Source: an uncultured Acetatifactor sp. (lineage in GTDB: Bacteria > Bacillota > Clostridia > Lachnospirales > Lachnospiraceae). Taken from it: a stretch of 64,000 nucleotides of DNA. Shown here in pieces: positions 34,303-43,198 of this stretch; the first letter of the stretch is position 1; every line of letters starts with the position of its first letter. Under the pieces are notes generated by a model. That model saw nothing but the letters and a program-made list of their open reading frames with translations. It was not told the origin of the DNA and did not search any database. Location of the stretch: positions 12,709 to 76,708 of the forward strand of contig CAKRZO010000017.1 in the NCBI GenBank assembly GCA_934433135.1, written 5' to 3'. A program made the position numbers and the translations under genes.

Positions 34303-35487
34303 TCAATTGTCCTTCATTAAGATTTCTTTGCGGTATTCCGTGGGGGAATATCCGCTGTATTTGCGGAAATTGGTGATAAAACGGTTCCGGTGCATGTAGC
34401 CCACCGCTTCTGCAATATCGGAAACATTCATCTGGGTCTTTAACAGTTCCACGGCTTTTTCCATTCTTACCTGTGTGAGATAGCTGATAAAACTCATATT
34501 GGTTTTTTGCTTGAAAATCCGGCTGAAATAGGAAGGCGTCAGGTAAACAGCTCTGGCCACATCCTCCCTGGACAGATCGTCTGCAAAATGCACCTGGATA
34601 TAATTCAGGGCATTCTGAATCGTGGCATTGTCTTCTTCCGGATTCACAAGGAGCGGATGCGATTCCTGGGGCAGGTCGCTTACCTGCGTGGACAGCAGAT
34701 CTTCGATGGCCTGGAAAGTAAACGCAAACTGACAGCTGCAGTTCCATCCCATGGTTTCATTGATTCTGTCTGCAAGATTTTCCGTAGAAAAATCAGGCAC
34801 CGCCTCATGGGAGAGAACAATGAAGAAAAAGCAGGAGTGATGTTTGTAAAGGTAATAAATTTCATATCGGGAAAGGTTCATACGCACGTTATTCAAAAGT
34901 GCCGTGGAGAGCGTCTCCATACCGTATTTCCATTGAAGAAAGGTGTTGCTGTCCAACGTAACGGACAGAATGCATCCCTTATAATTCTCATAAGCGAAAG
35001 GAAGTTCCCGGAAGCGTTTTTCCAGCGTCTCTTTACTGTTGATCATGTGGCAGAGAAGATCAATGAAGAAAAGCTGAATGTTATCTTCATCGCAGTTTAC
35101 CTGGGGTGTATTGGCCTGCAGCTGCCTGGTAATGTCGTTGATGGCACCGGAAAGTTCCCGGAAGTCAATGGGCTTTAACAGGTAATTGCGTACCCCGTAA
35201 GTAATGGCGCGTTTGGCATAATCAAATTCCGAATAGCTGCTGATAATGATAATCGCTACTTCCGGCATGAGCTTACGGATTCGCCGGATCATCTCCAGAC
35301 CATCCATACCGGGCATCAGAATATCCGTGATAATAATATCCACGGAAGAGGTCTGCAGAAAGTCAAGAACGCTCTCTCCGTCGGTAAAGGTTCCGATACA
35401 GTGCAGCTCCGGATGCAATTTGGTAATATATTTGTGAAGAGATGTCGTAATCAGCTCTTCATCGTCCACGATAATAACAGAATACAT
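34303..35487 (-). CDS. YesN-type response regulator (receiver plus AraC HTH)
   Basis: A 394-residue regulator. Receiver domain residues 1-120: VDDEEL near 7, the phosphorylated Asp in DIIITDILMPGMDG near 55, and the conserved Lys in YLLKPID near 104. A middle domain of unknown structure is followed by an AraC-type double HTH in the last 100 residues (VARAVYLTPSYFSRIFKQKTNMSFISYLTQVRMEKAVELL, then DIAEAVGYMHRNRFITNFRKYSGYSPTEYR). It is divergent from the glycan operon and likely binds the repeated operators at 35.5, 41.2 and 46.1 kb; this is inferred from position and from the roughly 21-bp half-site spacing there. Confidence 0.93.
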   Translation of the reverse strand: MYSVIIVDDEELITTSLHKYITKLHPELHCIGTFTDGESVLDFLQTSSVDIIITDILMPGMDGLEMIRRIRKLMPEVAIIIISSYSEFDYAKRAITYGVRNYLLKPIDFRELSGAINDITRQLQANTPQVNCDEDNIQLFFIDLLCHMINSKETLEKRFRELPFAYENYKGCILSVTLDSNTFLQWKYGMETLSTALLNNVRMNLSRYEIYYLYKHHSCFFFIVLSHEAVPDFSTENLADRINETMGWNCSCQFAFTFQAIEDLLSTQVSDLPQESHPLLVNPEEDNATIQNALNYIQVHFADDLSREDVARAVYLTPSYFSRIFKQKTNMSFISYLTQVRMEKAVELLKTQMNVSDIAEAVGYMHRNRFITNFRKYSGYSPTEYRKEILMKDN

Positions 35488-35521
35488 TTTAGCCTGTTCC
35501 TTTCCTGTCCTTTAAAATGAT

Positions 35522-35619
35522 TATAAAGCATTTCTGCTGGTAAAACAATCGGATTGGTAACAAAACGGTGCGGATGGCATAAAGTTTTGCTGGATAAAAA
35601 GAAACGGCATTGATACAAT
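35522..35619 (+). promoter_or_regulatory. Repeated operator/promoter, copy 1
   Basis: A 98-bp segment nearly identical to 41191-41288. It contains two CGGATTGG/CGGATGGC half-sites 21 bp apart (35550 and 35571), the core CAAAACGGTGCGGAT (from 35561), TTTGCTGGA (35586-35594) overlapping the -35 region, and -10 TACAAT (35614-35619). Core-to--10 distance is 53 bp, identical in all three copies. No consensus -35 exists, as expected for an activator-dependent promoter. The first glycan gene starts 58 bp downstream. Confidence 0.8.
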
Positions 35620-35676
35620 GAGGAGAACCGGAAAGAGATGCGGTTTGGATTGTTTAATACGGAAAGGAAGCGGATT

Positions 35677-37407
35677 ATGAAGTATGAAGTAAGCAGAATT
35701 TATAAGAGGATCGTAGAGGAAGCCGATAAATTGGCAGATGAATATATTCCGAACCAGGTTGATGATGCGCAAAGGTCTGATTTCGGAGGATATTTTTCCC
35801 CAGAGAGCAGTTGTTGCGATGCTTCCCACGTGGGTACGGGGATGCTTGCGCATATTCTCGGCTGTTGTTATTTTTCGGAAGGATCGAAATATTGTAATGC
35901 TGATGAGATTAGGAGAAGGCTTCTAAATGCTTTGAAGTTTATCAAAAGCCAGGTCAGGGAATCGGGATTCATCGACCTACCGAACAATAACTATGACAGC
36001 TCACCGGATACGGCGTTTATGATTAACTATTTGGCGCAGGTTGCTTACATGGCTAAAAAATCGAAAATGGATTGCACTGGAATGATTTACAATGCTGTAA
36101 TGGATATTATTCTTCCCTGTGCCAAAAGCGTAGCAACAGGAGGGTTTCATACTCCCAATCACAGATGGGTTGTATGCTCGGCGCTTGCGCAGGTGATGGA
36201 GCTTGAACCGGAAAAATGTGATTTCAGAGAAATAATGGAATGCTATTTTGCAGAAACGGTAGATATGAATGCAGATGGATTTTATTTTGAAAAAAGTCTG
36301 GGCGTATACGACAAGGTTCTTGATACAAGGTTTATTATATTAGGAGAGATCTATGACGGAGAGAAATATAAGAAAGAGGATTATATCTCGTTTGCCGAAA
36401 AGAATCTTGATTTACGGCTGGATTTAATGAATAACGACTGTACAATGGATACGTCTGTATCTTCACGGCAGGATCACGGCAAAAAGTATTATCTGGATTG
36501 TTGTAATGCCTTTTTGTATATGGCGATACAAAGAAATAATCCGGAGTTTGCCAAAGCGGCTCTTGTTGCACTGGAAAATCCGATAAGTGAGGCGGGTGCA
36601 GATCTCGGCGCAGCACTGTACTATTTTTCAAGACATCCCGAATGGAAAGAAAAAAGTATTGAGGTGGGGGAACTTAGAACCTATTGTGACAGGCTGATGG
36701 CAGAATCAGGGATTTACCGTGTAAAAAAAGACAAATTGTCTGCTACGGCAAAGCTGGAAGCTTCGGATTTTTTCAATGTGAAATACGGAAGCGTAACGCT
36801 TGCGGAAGTCAGGGCTCTGTTGGCGTATTTCGGCGGTGCAAAATACAAAGCAAATAAAATGATAAAGACCGAAAACGGAGTCAAATTAAGCTTTTACAGC
36901 GAGCACAATGTCGCACAGCATCCGGCATATTGGATGCCTCTGGGAAGAAAAGTTGAGAAAGACGAACTGCCCTTTAACAATGTGGGAATACGTAAGCTGA
37001 ACAAAAGACCGGAATTTGATTTGTCGGTTGAAATAATCAGGACGGAAAATGGTTTTGATTTACACACAAAATCAGATAAAGGCATGAATGGAGTAAAGTT
37101 CTCAATGGAGTTTTTGTTCCTTCCGGTCGGTAGCGTTGAAACGGAAAATGTTTCATTTCCTTTACGTGAAAATGAGACTATGTTTTTGAAGGAAGGCTCG
37201 GCGAGAATTGTGAATAACGGTGATTTTATAAAAATTGACGGGGGCTGTTGCGGACACAGACTTTTAGCTATGAATGAGGGAACAAACGGACTGTTCCGTA
37301 TTGTCCTGACCGATTTTTCGCCGGTAGACAGGGTGGTGCATATTGAATATGGCGAGTGGAGCGGAAAAGACGAAAAGTGTTCCACCGAAAAATTGTATAT
37401 TAAATAA
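35677..37407 (+). CDS. Uncharacterised large protein, predicted alpha/alpha-barrel (glycan-active?)
   Basis: A 576-residue protein from ATG 35677 (AAAGGAAG upstream), no signal peptide, so cytosolic. The first two-thirds is helix-rich with repeated aromatic and acidic motifs typical of alpha/alpha toroid enzymes: FIDLPNNNYDSSPDTAF near 98, GGFHTPNHRWVVCSALA near 155 and DTSVSSRQDHGKKYYLD near 257; the last third is beta-rich (NGFDLHTKSDKGMNGVKFSMEFLF). That overall plan resembles heparinase II/III-like lyases and related hydrolases, but I cannot name the family. It is first in a three-gene unit under the repeated operator and next to GH105 and sugar-import genes, so a role in breaking intracellular oligosaccharides is likely. 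Confidence 0.72.
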   Translation: MKYEVSRIYKRIVEEADKLADEYIPNQVDDAQRSDFGGYFSPESSCCDASHVGTGMLAHILGCCYFSEGSKYCNADEIRRRLLNALKFIKSQVRESGFIDLPNNNYDSSPDTAFMINYLAQVAYMAKKSKMDCTGMIYNAVMDIILPCAKSVATGGFHTPNHRWVVCSALAQVMELEPEKCDFREIMECYFAETVDMNADGFYFEKSLGVYDKVLDTRFIILGEIYDGEKYKKEDYISFAEKNLDLRLDLMNNDCTMDTSVSSRQDHGKKYYLDCCNAFLYMAIQRNNPEFAKAALVALENPISEAGADLGAALYYFSRHPEWKEKSIEVGELRTYCDRLMAESGIYRVKKDKLSATAKLEASDFFNVKYGSVTLAEVRALLAYFGGAKYKANKMIKTENGVKLSFYSEHNVAQHPAYWMPLGRKVEKDELPFNNVGIRKLNKRPEFDLSVEIIRTENGFDLHTKSDKGMNGVKFSMEFLFLPVGSVETENVSFPLRENETMFLKEGSARIVNNGDFIKIDGGCCGHRLLAMNEGTNGLFRIVLTDFSPVDRVVHIEYGEWSGKDEKCSTEKLYIK

Positions 37408-37420
37408 AGGAGATTTGCGA

Positions 37421-39280
37421 ATGTATTATCAATATGACAAGCAGCAGTCCAGGCGAAAAAGAGTTTGTGAGGCTATTATATGTGCATATCCGGAAGACTT
37501 CGAAAAGGGTCTGATTGACAGGTGGAACTGCTGGGGGTTAAAAGAAAACGCATGGCTCATTTTCGCATTGCTCGAATACGGAGATAAATATGCGGAAATG
37601 ATGGAAAGGATATTTGAGGAAAAATCCGGGGAGTTAAGGGAGTATCATACCTTTTTGTCATTTATATTTATTAATCTTATATTAAGGCATAAGCGGAATA
37701 TTCCAAAACAGGTTCGTCTGAAGATGGAAAAGTATCTGAAAGAAAATGCGGATGTCAGCATGGCGGATACATGGGATTTCGTGGGCGTGAATGATAATAC
37801 TCCGGCGATGATAGCAGCGGCGCTGATCTTGGGAGGAGAATATTTCATTGAGCGTCAGTGGGTTGAATGCGGCAAAAGAAGATTTTGCGAACTGAAAGAG
37901 ATGCTTAACCGCCGTGAGTTTTTAAGTGAATTTAACAGCCCCACATATACACCGATAACAATATGCGCCGTTGCGTCAGTTGCAGAACTTTCCAAAGAAT
38001 GCGGAGAGCTTGCACTGGAGATCGAAGCAAAGCTCTGGGACGAGTTTCTGAAGCTTGCCTATTTGCCGATTGCAAATTCGGCAGGACCTTTTTCAAGGGC
38101 ATACCCGAGAGACAAGCTTTGTCTGACACATAACAGCAGAGCGTTGCTTTATATGCTGTTTGGTGAAAAGATAAAAGTGAATCCGCTGTCAACCGTGTTT
38201 TATGCAGAGTATGAAGTTGACGATACGGAGCGCATGTATATACAGTTGGCCGTTATGTGGATGTGCAGCATAAATTATCATTGTCCGAAGGAAATAGCGG
38301 AAAACTTTCTTAAAAGAACATACCCGTTCGAAGTAAGCGGAAAAGCAGAGCTTTCCTCATCGGCAGATTTACATTTGCTTCAGATAATAAAGGGCGATTC
38401 CAAATATGCCGGTGACCTTGGCAGAGATAATATTTTCAGAACCGATACATTTGAGGCGTTCAAGCGTGATGACTGCTTTGATTATCCGTGTGCTGTCTCT
38501 GAAATTCACACATATATGACTGAAAAATATGCACTCGGAACTTGTACGGTCGATTTTCATTCCGGTGTGCAGACTGACAGCTTTACGATGCACTATACCA
38601 AAAACGGCTGTGAGGCAGAGTTGCAAGAGGATATAGGAGCGGTATTTTGTAATTATGTTGTAAATGAAGACGTTTCGTACAGAAACGACCACGGAAGAAA
38701 AATTGCTTTTCAGAAGGAAAATCATGCAATGGTATTGTATTCGCCCTCAAAATGCTGCGAGACACTGCAAACGGCAAAGCTCTCAATCTATTTTTCAAAT
38801 TATAAGAATTTAATTGACGAGATAAAGGCAGGCAATACCGTAATAAACCCGGAGGAACTGAAAACAGCAATTAAAATTCCGTACGGAAATGTATATTTCA
38901 AAATGAAATCCATATATTGTCATTTCAAACCGCTTGTGAATGCCAAAGATGCAAATAATGCGTTTTTGGAGATAACTGCGGATAATGATGTACTTATATT
39001 GGATATTTATAATTACCGCGGAGCTGGTTACAAGATAAAAAATAAGGAACTGAGAAGTATCACCAACGGATTTGTATGTAATGTTGAGGATACTGAAAAG
39101 GTAACCTTTGAAGAGTTTACCGATAAATATGGTAAGTCAACGGTATCGGATAAAATTATCTGTAATGTTCACAACCGATATACGATGATGCGGGAAGTGA
39201 AATATCATTGCGATGATGTGAAACTTTCATGCTGTATAAGCCCGATAAACAGTGGTATTAAATATTTGTCGGTTGATTGA
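37421..39280 (+). CDS. Uncharacterised alpha/alpha-barrel-like protein A (family of 39344 and the GH105 fusion)
   Basis: A 619-residue cytosolic protein; ATG 37421 has AAAGGAG upstream and lies 13 bp after the previous stop. Key motifs: EYHTFLSF near 70, DTWDFVGVNDNTPAMIAAALILGGEYF near 115, SEFNSPTYTPIT near 168, AGPFSRAYPRD near 221, and a C-terminal beta-rich half ending NVHNRYTMMREVKYHCD and CCISPINSGIKY. The neighbour at 39344 shares every one of these. The N-terminal half of the 43199 protein has the same pattern in weaker form (SEYNSSGY, then MRGYTVTDNGSLATLIYLG). Helical toroid plus beta-sandwich suggests a glycoside hydrolase or lyase. The gene and the next one are visibly richer in A+T than their surroundings. 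Confidence 0.72.
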   Translation: MYYQYDKQQSRRKRVCEAIICAYPEDFEKGLIDRWNCWGLKENAWLIFALLEYGDKYAEMMERIFEEKSGELREYHTFLSFIFINLILRHKRNIPKQVRLKMEKYLKENADVSMADTWDFVGVNDNTPAMIAAALILGGEYFIERQWVECGKRRFCELKEMLNRREFLSEFNSPTYTPITICAVASVAELSKECGELALEIEAKLWDEFLKLAYLPIANSAGPFSRAYPRDKLCLTHNSRALLYMLFGEKIKVNPLSTVFYAEYEVDDTERMYIQLAVMWMCSINYHCPKEIAENFLKRTYPFEVSGKAELSSSADLHLLQIIKGDSKYAGDLGRDNIFRTDTFEAFKRDDCFDYPCAVSEIHTYMTEKYALGTCTVDFHSGVQTDSFTMHYTKNGCEAELQEDIGAVFCNYVVNEDVSYRNDHGRKIAFQKENHAMVLYSPSKCCETLQTAKLSIYFSNYKNLIDEIKAGNTVINPEELKTAIKIPYGNVYFKMKSIYCHFKPLVNAKDANNAFLEITADNDVLILDIYNYRGAGYKIKNKELRSITNGFVCNVEDTEKVTFEEFTDKYGKSTVSDKIICNVHNRYTMMREVKYHCDDVKLSCCISPINSGIKYLSVD

Positions 39281-39343
39281 ACGATAAAAAAATCGTTTTG
39301 AATAACAAACAGTGGCACAGACTCATAACGGGAGAGATTAAAT

Positions 39344-41179
39344 ATGTATTATGATTTATCGGGGCAGGAAATCCGCCGAAGAAAAATAAATGAACAAACT
39401 ATAGAAAAGTACTCAGACTCATTGAAAGACGGATCACTGCAACAAATTTACGGTTCGCAATTTAGTGAGTTTAATGAGGTTAAACAATACTGCCTTATCG
39501 GCTCCGCATTTTGGAGTCAAAAGGGCTATGAAACCTATATGGAAAAGCTGATTATCGGTCACAGCTCATTAAAAGAATTTCACACGTTCCTTTCATTTGA
39601 GTTTATTTGCGAGCTTATTCATCATAAGGAAAATATGAGCAAAAAGACAGTTGAAGTTTTGGAAATATATCTTTTGGACAACATAGATATTAACTGTTCG
39701 GACAGCTGGGATTTTATCGGTGTTAATGATAATACTCCTGCCATGATTCTTGCCGCTTTAATTTTAACCGGTGAATATTTCGGCATGGAAAGATGTATCG
39801 AAATCGGAGAAAAACGACTTGATGATTTGCTTGATTTACTCTTAAGGCGGGAGTTTATCAGTGAATACTCCAGTCCTTCTTATTCGCCGATAACGCTTCA
39901 GGCTATTGCCGCCGTTGCAGGATTATCAAATAGGTGCAGAGAAAAAGCTTTGCTTGCCGAATCTTTGCTTTGGCAACAATTTTTCAAAACAGTCTATCTT
40001 CCTGTTTCCAATATGACGGGACCGTTCTCCAGAGCATATGCGGCGGACAAACAATGCATTGACAACAATGCCCGTAATATGCTATATATTCTGCTCGGAG
40101 ATAAGATCTTTATAAATCGAGCGGAAGCAGAATCTGCATTCATGGCGAGCTTTACATATCACTGCCCATCGGATATTGTAAATTCATTTTTAAACAGGAA
40201 ATATCCGTTTGCAATTACCGGAACAGCCGAAATATCTTCTTCCGCCGACCGTTTTTTACTTGAACCTATTAAAGGAGATTCCAAAGGCGATTATCCGATC
40301 AGAAAAGCAAATCTGATGCGTAATGATAATTTATCCGGTCTGTGTATTGATGAATGTTTTGAATATCCTTGCGGAGTATCGGATTTATCTGTATTTATGA
40401 CACAGAATTATGCTCTCGGGACTTGTTCGCGCGACTGGCACTCAGGAGTTCAGGCAGACGGATTTACCCTATGTTATACCAAAAACGATGCACCGGCTTT
40501 AACACAAGCTGAAATAGGTTCTGTCTATGCAAATTACTGTCTCAATTGTGACACATCCTTTGTACGGGATTGCGGAAGAAAGTTTTCCTTCCAAAACTCG
40601 GGACACTCTATGACTTTGTACAATCCGGCATCTGACGCGACAGCTGTTACTCAGGCGAAACTTTCTCTATATTTTTCCAATTACAAGAATCTGTTTAAGG
40701 CACTTGTTGCAGGTGAAGAAAAAATAGAATTGGCAGATTTGGATAAACGTGTTATCAGCATACCGCTTGGTAATATCTATATTTATACGGGCAGTATATA
40801 CATTCATCTTCTGCCGCTGATAAACGAAAATTTGTCAAACACAGCTTTTGCCGAAATTTCCGCTGCCGAGGAACACCTGATTATAAGTTTTTATAATTAT
40901 AAAGGTGATACAAAATATTTCAGAAAAAAAGAATTGCGTGCAATTTCAAATGGGTTTATCTGCAATGTTGAATGTTCATCTGCCCTCTCGTTTGATGATT
41001 TCTGCGGCAAATATTCCGGCGAAACGGTTACGGACAGAACAATATGCAATGTACATACAAGATACACTATGATGCGCGAAGTGAAATATCAATGCGGTTC
41101 GATTAATCTTCAATGCTGTATCAGTCCGATAAGCAACGGAATAAAATACATGACATCAAAAATACAAGGACTAAGATGA
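39344..41179 (+). CDS. Uncharacterised alpha/alpha-barrel-like protein B, paralogue of 37421
   Basis: A 611-residue cytosolic protein starting at ATG 39344 after GGGAGAG. It aligns end to end with the preceding gene: EFHTFLSFEFICELIHH near 84, DSWDFIGVNDNTPAMILAALILTGEYF near 118, SEYSSPSYSPIT near 171, TGPFSRAYAADK near 224, SSADRFLLEPIKGDSKG near 302, WHSGVQADGF near 363 and the NVHTRYTMMREVKYQC end. Divergence is substantial (I judge about half of positions identical), so this is an old tandem duplication and the two may take different substrates. It closes the three-gene unit; copy 2 of the operator begins 12 bp after its stop. Confidence 0.72.
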   Translation: MYYDLSGQEIRRRKINEQTIEKYSDSLKDGSLQQIYGSQFSEFNEVKQYCLIGSAFWSQKGYETYMEKLIIGHSSLKEFHTFLSFEFICELIHHKENMSKKTVEVLEIYLLDNIDINCSDSWDFIGVNDNTPAMILAALILTGEYFGMERCIEIGEKRLDDLLDLLLRREFISEYSSPSYSPITLQAIAAVAGLSNRCREKALLAESLLWQQFFKTVYLPVSNMTGPFSRAYAADKQCIDNNARNMLYILLGDKIFINRAEAESAFMASFTYHCPSDIVNSFLNRKYPFAITGTAEISSSADRFLLEPIKGDSKGDYPIRKANLMRNDNLSGLCIDECFEYPCGVSDLSVFMTQNYALGTCSRDWHSGVQADGFTLCYTKNDAPALTQAEIGSVYANYCLNCDTSFVRDCGRKFSFQNSGHSMTLYNPASDATAVTQAKLSLYFSNYKNLFKALVAGEEKIELADLDKRVISIPLGNIYIYTGSIYIHLLPLINENLSNTAFAEISAAEEHLIISFYNYKGDTKYFRKKELRAISNGFICNVECSSALSFDDFCGKYSGETVTDRTICNVHTRYTMMREVKYQCGSINLQCCISPISNGIKYMTSKIQGLR

Positions 41180-41190
41180 GCTAATGTTTC

Positions 41191-41288
41191 TATAAAGCAT
41201 TTCCAACGGTAAAACAATCGGATTGGTAACAAAACGGTGCGGATAGCATAAAGCTTTGCTGGATAAAAGCAAGCAGCATTGATACAAT
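41191..41288 (+). promoter_or_regulatory. Repeated operator/promoter, copy 2
   Basis: A direct repeat of 35522-35619 with about a dozen differences. Core CAAAACGGTG starts at 41230, -10 TACAAT at 41283-41288, spacing again 53 bp. It precedes the solute-binding protein gene by about 100 bp. Confidence 0.8.
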
Positions 41289-41389
41289 AAAGGCAACTTA
41301 AAAATACCTCGACAAAAGCAAATCTAAATCATAAATCTGAGAGGATGATTTGCGGGGGCGAGGATAAAAAAAGGGAGGAAAATACATTT

Positions 41390-43018
41390 ATGAAACATGC
41401 AAAAAGCTGGCTGGCTCTCGGACTGGCTGCCGTGATGACCATCGGTATGGTTGGCTGCGGCAATAAGGAACAGCAGGAAACGAAGGAAGCTTCCAAAAGC
41501 GGCGCTGAGTCTTCTCAGGTAGTTGAAAGTTCTTCCAAAGAGGAAACACCGGAAGTGAAGGATCCTGTCACCTTGGAGTGGTGGTATCGCGGCAACGGCG
41601 TGCAGAAAGATACCGAACTGGTAAACGAAGAGTTCAATAAACTTCTGCAGACCTATCCGGGAATGGAACACGTAACCGTACACTTTAACTGCTATACCGC
41701 TGCGGATTATGCAAATGCGGTTACCCTGGCACAGTCCGCAGGACAGCAGATTGATATTTTGAACACCGTAAATCTGAACTTTCCGGAGCAGGTAAAAATA
41801 GGAACCTACATCACTTTGGACGATCTTTTGAAGGAACATCCGGATCTCTATAATGCACTTCCGGAATGGCTGTGGGATCTGGGCAGTGTGGATGGAGAGG
41901 TTTATATTGTTCCGCATTACCAGAGAGCAGCAAGTAAGAATTTTTTAGTCATCCCCAAAGTATACTGGGATAAATATGCAGATCAGGATGCAATCTCGGA
42001 AATGTGCAAGAACCCGGATCGCACTGTTGCGGAATGTACGGATATATTGAATGCATATGTTGCAGCTGTTCAGGAAGGAGAGGGGGATACGAAATATGCC
42101 GGGGCACCCGGAGGAATGTGGACAAGTTCAATGCAATTAACGGATAGATATGACAATATCTGCGACAATGTTGTGCTGTTTAATGGCGATACGGAGGTGA
42201 AATATCTTTATACAACAGAAAAGGCGAAGGAATCTTACGAAGTAGCCGCAAAATGGTATGATGAAGGATTTATTCGTCCGGATGTACTGACAGCAAGTCC
42301 GGCAACTCCTGCGTATGCTCACTTGTTGGATCCGGTATTCGAATGTTTTGCATTCCAGAATGGAGCAGGTACAGATGAAGAAGTGAGCGCACAACTTTCC
42401 GTGCAGTGCGGGTATGATGTCGTGGCAATTTCCGTTTGGGACAACTACTTTATCCAGAACATTTGGGGAGCCGGCGGAGACGGTATTACTTCGGCATGTA
42501 AGAATCCGGAAGAAGCAATGCGTCTGTTAGAGCTAATGGTGACCGAAGAAGGCAAGGAACTCTATAACATGGTGGTATATGGTATAGAAGGAAAGCATTA
42601 TGAGAAGATCGATGAAAACCATATCAAAACATTGGAGTACGATGGAACGCAGGGAGGTATTGATACATCTTATGCAGCAATGAAGTGGGTTATGGGAAAT
42701 ACTTTCAATGCCTATTTAAACCAGGGATGTAATGAACGGGAAAACGAGATTGCATTGGAAATTAATGAATCTCCGGAAAATGTAGTAAGTGCTATTACAG
42801 GATTTCGTGTAGATACGACATTGATTCAATCTCAGCTTAGCCAAATCAAAGCAGTTACGGAAGAATACGCGAATACTCTTATAAATGGTGTGGCAGGAAC
42901 TGCAGGATGGGAATCCATTTATGATGAGTATGTGGACAAACTGGATAAAGCAGGCTTGCAGCAGGTACTGGATGAAGTTCAGAAACAAGTAGATGCATTT
43001 TTGGCAGCAAATAAATAG
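41390..43018 (+). CDS. CUT1-type extracellular solute-binding lipoprotein
   Basis: A 542-residue lipoprotein: signal peptide with lipobox MVGC near residue 20, then a Ser/Glu-rich linker and a large type-1 substrate-binding domain starting TLEWWYRGNGVQKDTELVNEEFNKLL. Large size and pattern (NLNFPEQVKIGTYITLDDLLKEHPDLY, VPHYQRAASKNF) fit the LplA/YtcQ group that binds complex oligosaccharides. ATG 41390 has GGGAGGAAA upstream. It acts with the two permeases at 46265 and 47241; no ABC ATPase is present in the locus, so a shared MsmX-like ATPase elsewhere is expected. Confidence 0.92.
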   Translation: MKHAKSWLALGLAAVMTIGMVGCGNKEQQETKEASKSGAESSQVVESSSKEETPEVKDPVTLEWWYRGNGVQKDTELVNEEFNKLLQTYPGMEHVTVHFNCYTAADYANAVTLAQSAGQQIDILNTVNLNFPEQVKIGTYITLDDLLKEHPDLYNALPEWLWDLGSVDGEVYIVPHYQRAASKNFLVIPKVYWDKYADQDAISEMCKNPDRTVAECTDILNAYVAAVQEGEGDTKYAGAPGGMWTSSMQLTDRYDNICDNVVLFNGDTEVKYLYTTEKAKESYEVAAKWYDEGFIRPDVLTASPATPAYAHLLDPVFECFAFQNGAGTDEEVSAQLSVQCGYDVVAISVWDNYFIQNIWGAGGDGITSACKNPEEAMRLLELMVTEEGKELYNMVVYGIEGKHYEKIDENHIKTLEYDGTQGGIDTSYAAMKWVMGNTFNAYLNQGCNERENEIALEINESPENVVSAITGFRVDTTLIQSQLSQIKAVTEEYANTLINGVAGTAGWESIYDEYVDKLDKAGLQQVLDEVQKQVDAFLAANK

Positions 43019-43119
43019 TTTTACAGGAGACTGGTAATAGCAGGAGACTGCTGATGGAAAAGTGGACTGTCGCTTTGCGGATTTCTATCCTCTAAAGCAA
43101 CAGTCCATTTGATTCGCAA

Positions 43120-43187
43120 GGCTATTTGTGCCGCAGACGCCATAAAGTAGCCTTAACCAGATTTCTCCTGTGCGAAAGCGTCTGCGG
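43120..43187 (+). repeat. Duplicated leader element, copy 1
   Basis: GGCTA (43120-43124) pairs with TAGCC (43148-43152), and CCGCAGACGC (43131-43140) pairs perfectly with GCGTCTGCGG (43178-43187), giving two alternative, mutually exclusive structures. The right end GCGGAATGGGG supplies the ribosome site of the gene at 43199. A second copy precedes the esterase at 54379-54446. Just upstream, GGACTGT...ACAGTCC (about 43063-43107) forms a further hairpin. Confidence 0.6.
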
Positions 43188-43198
43188 AATGGGGAAAT

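Noticed and set aside
35522..41288. Classic transposon explanation for the 98-bp direct repeats
   Set aside because: No transposase, integrase or terminal inverted repeats are present; the repeats are functional-looking promoters, so duplication of a regulatory region is the simpler reading.
43019..43198. T-box or known metabolite riboswitch before the GH105 fusion
   Set aside because: No T-box sequence, no terminator/antiterminator pair with a T-run and no recognised riboswitch core; only the repeated leader element is supported.
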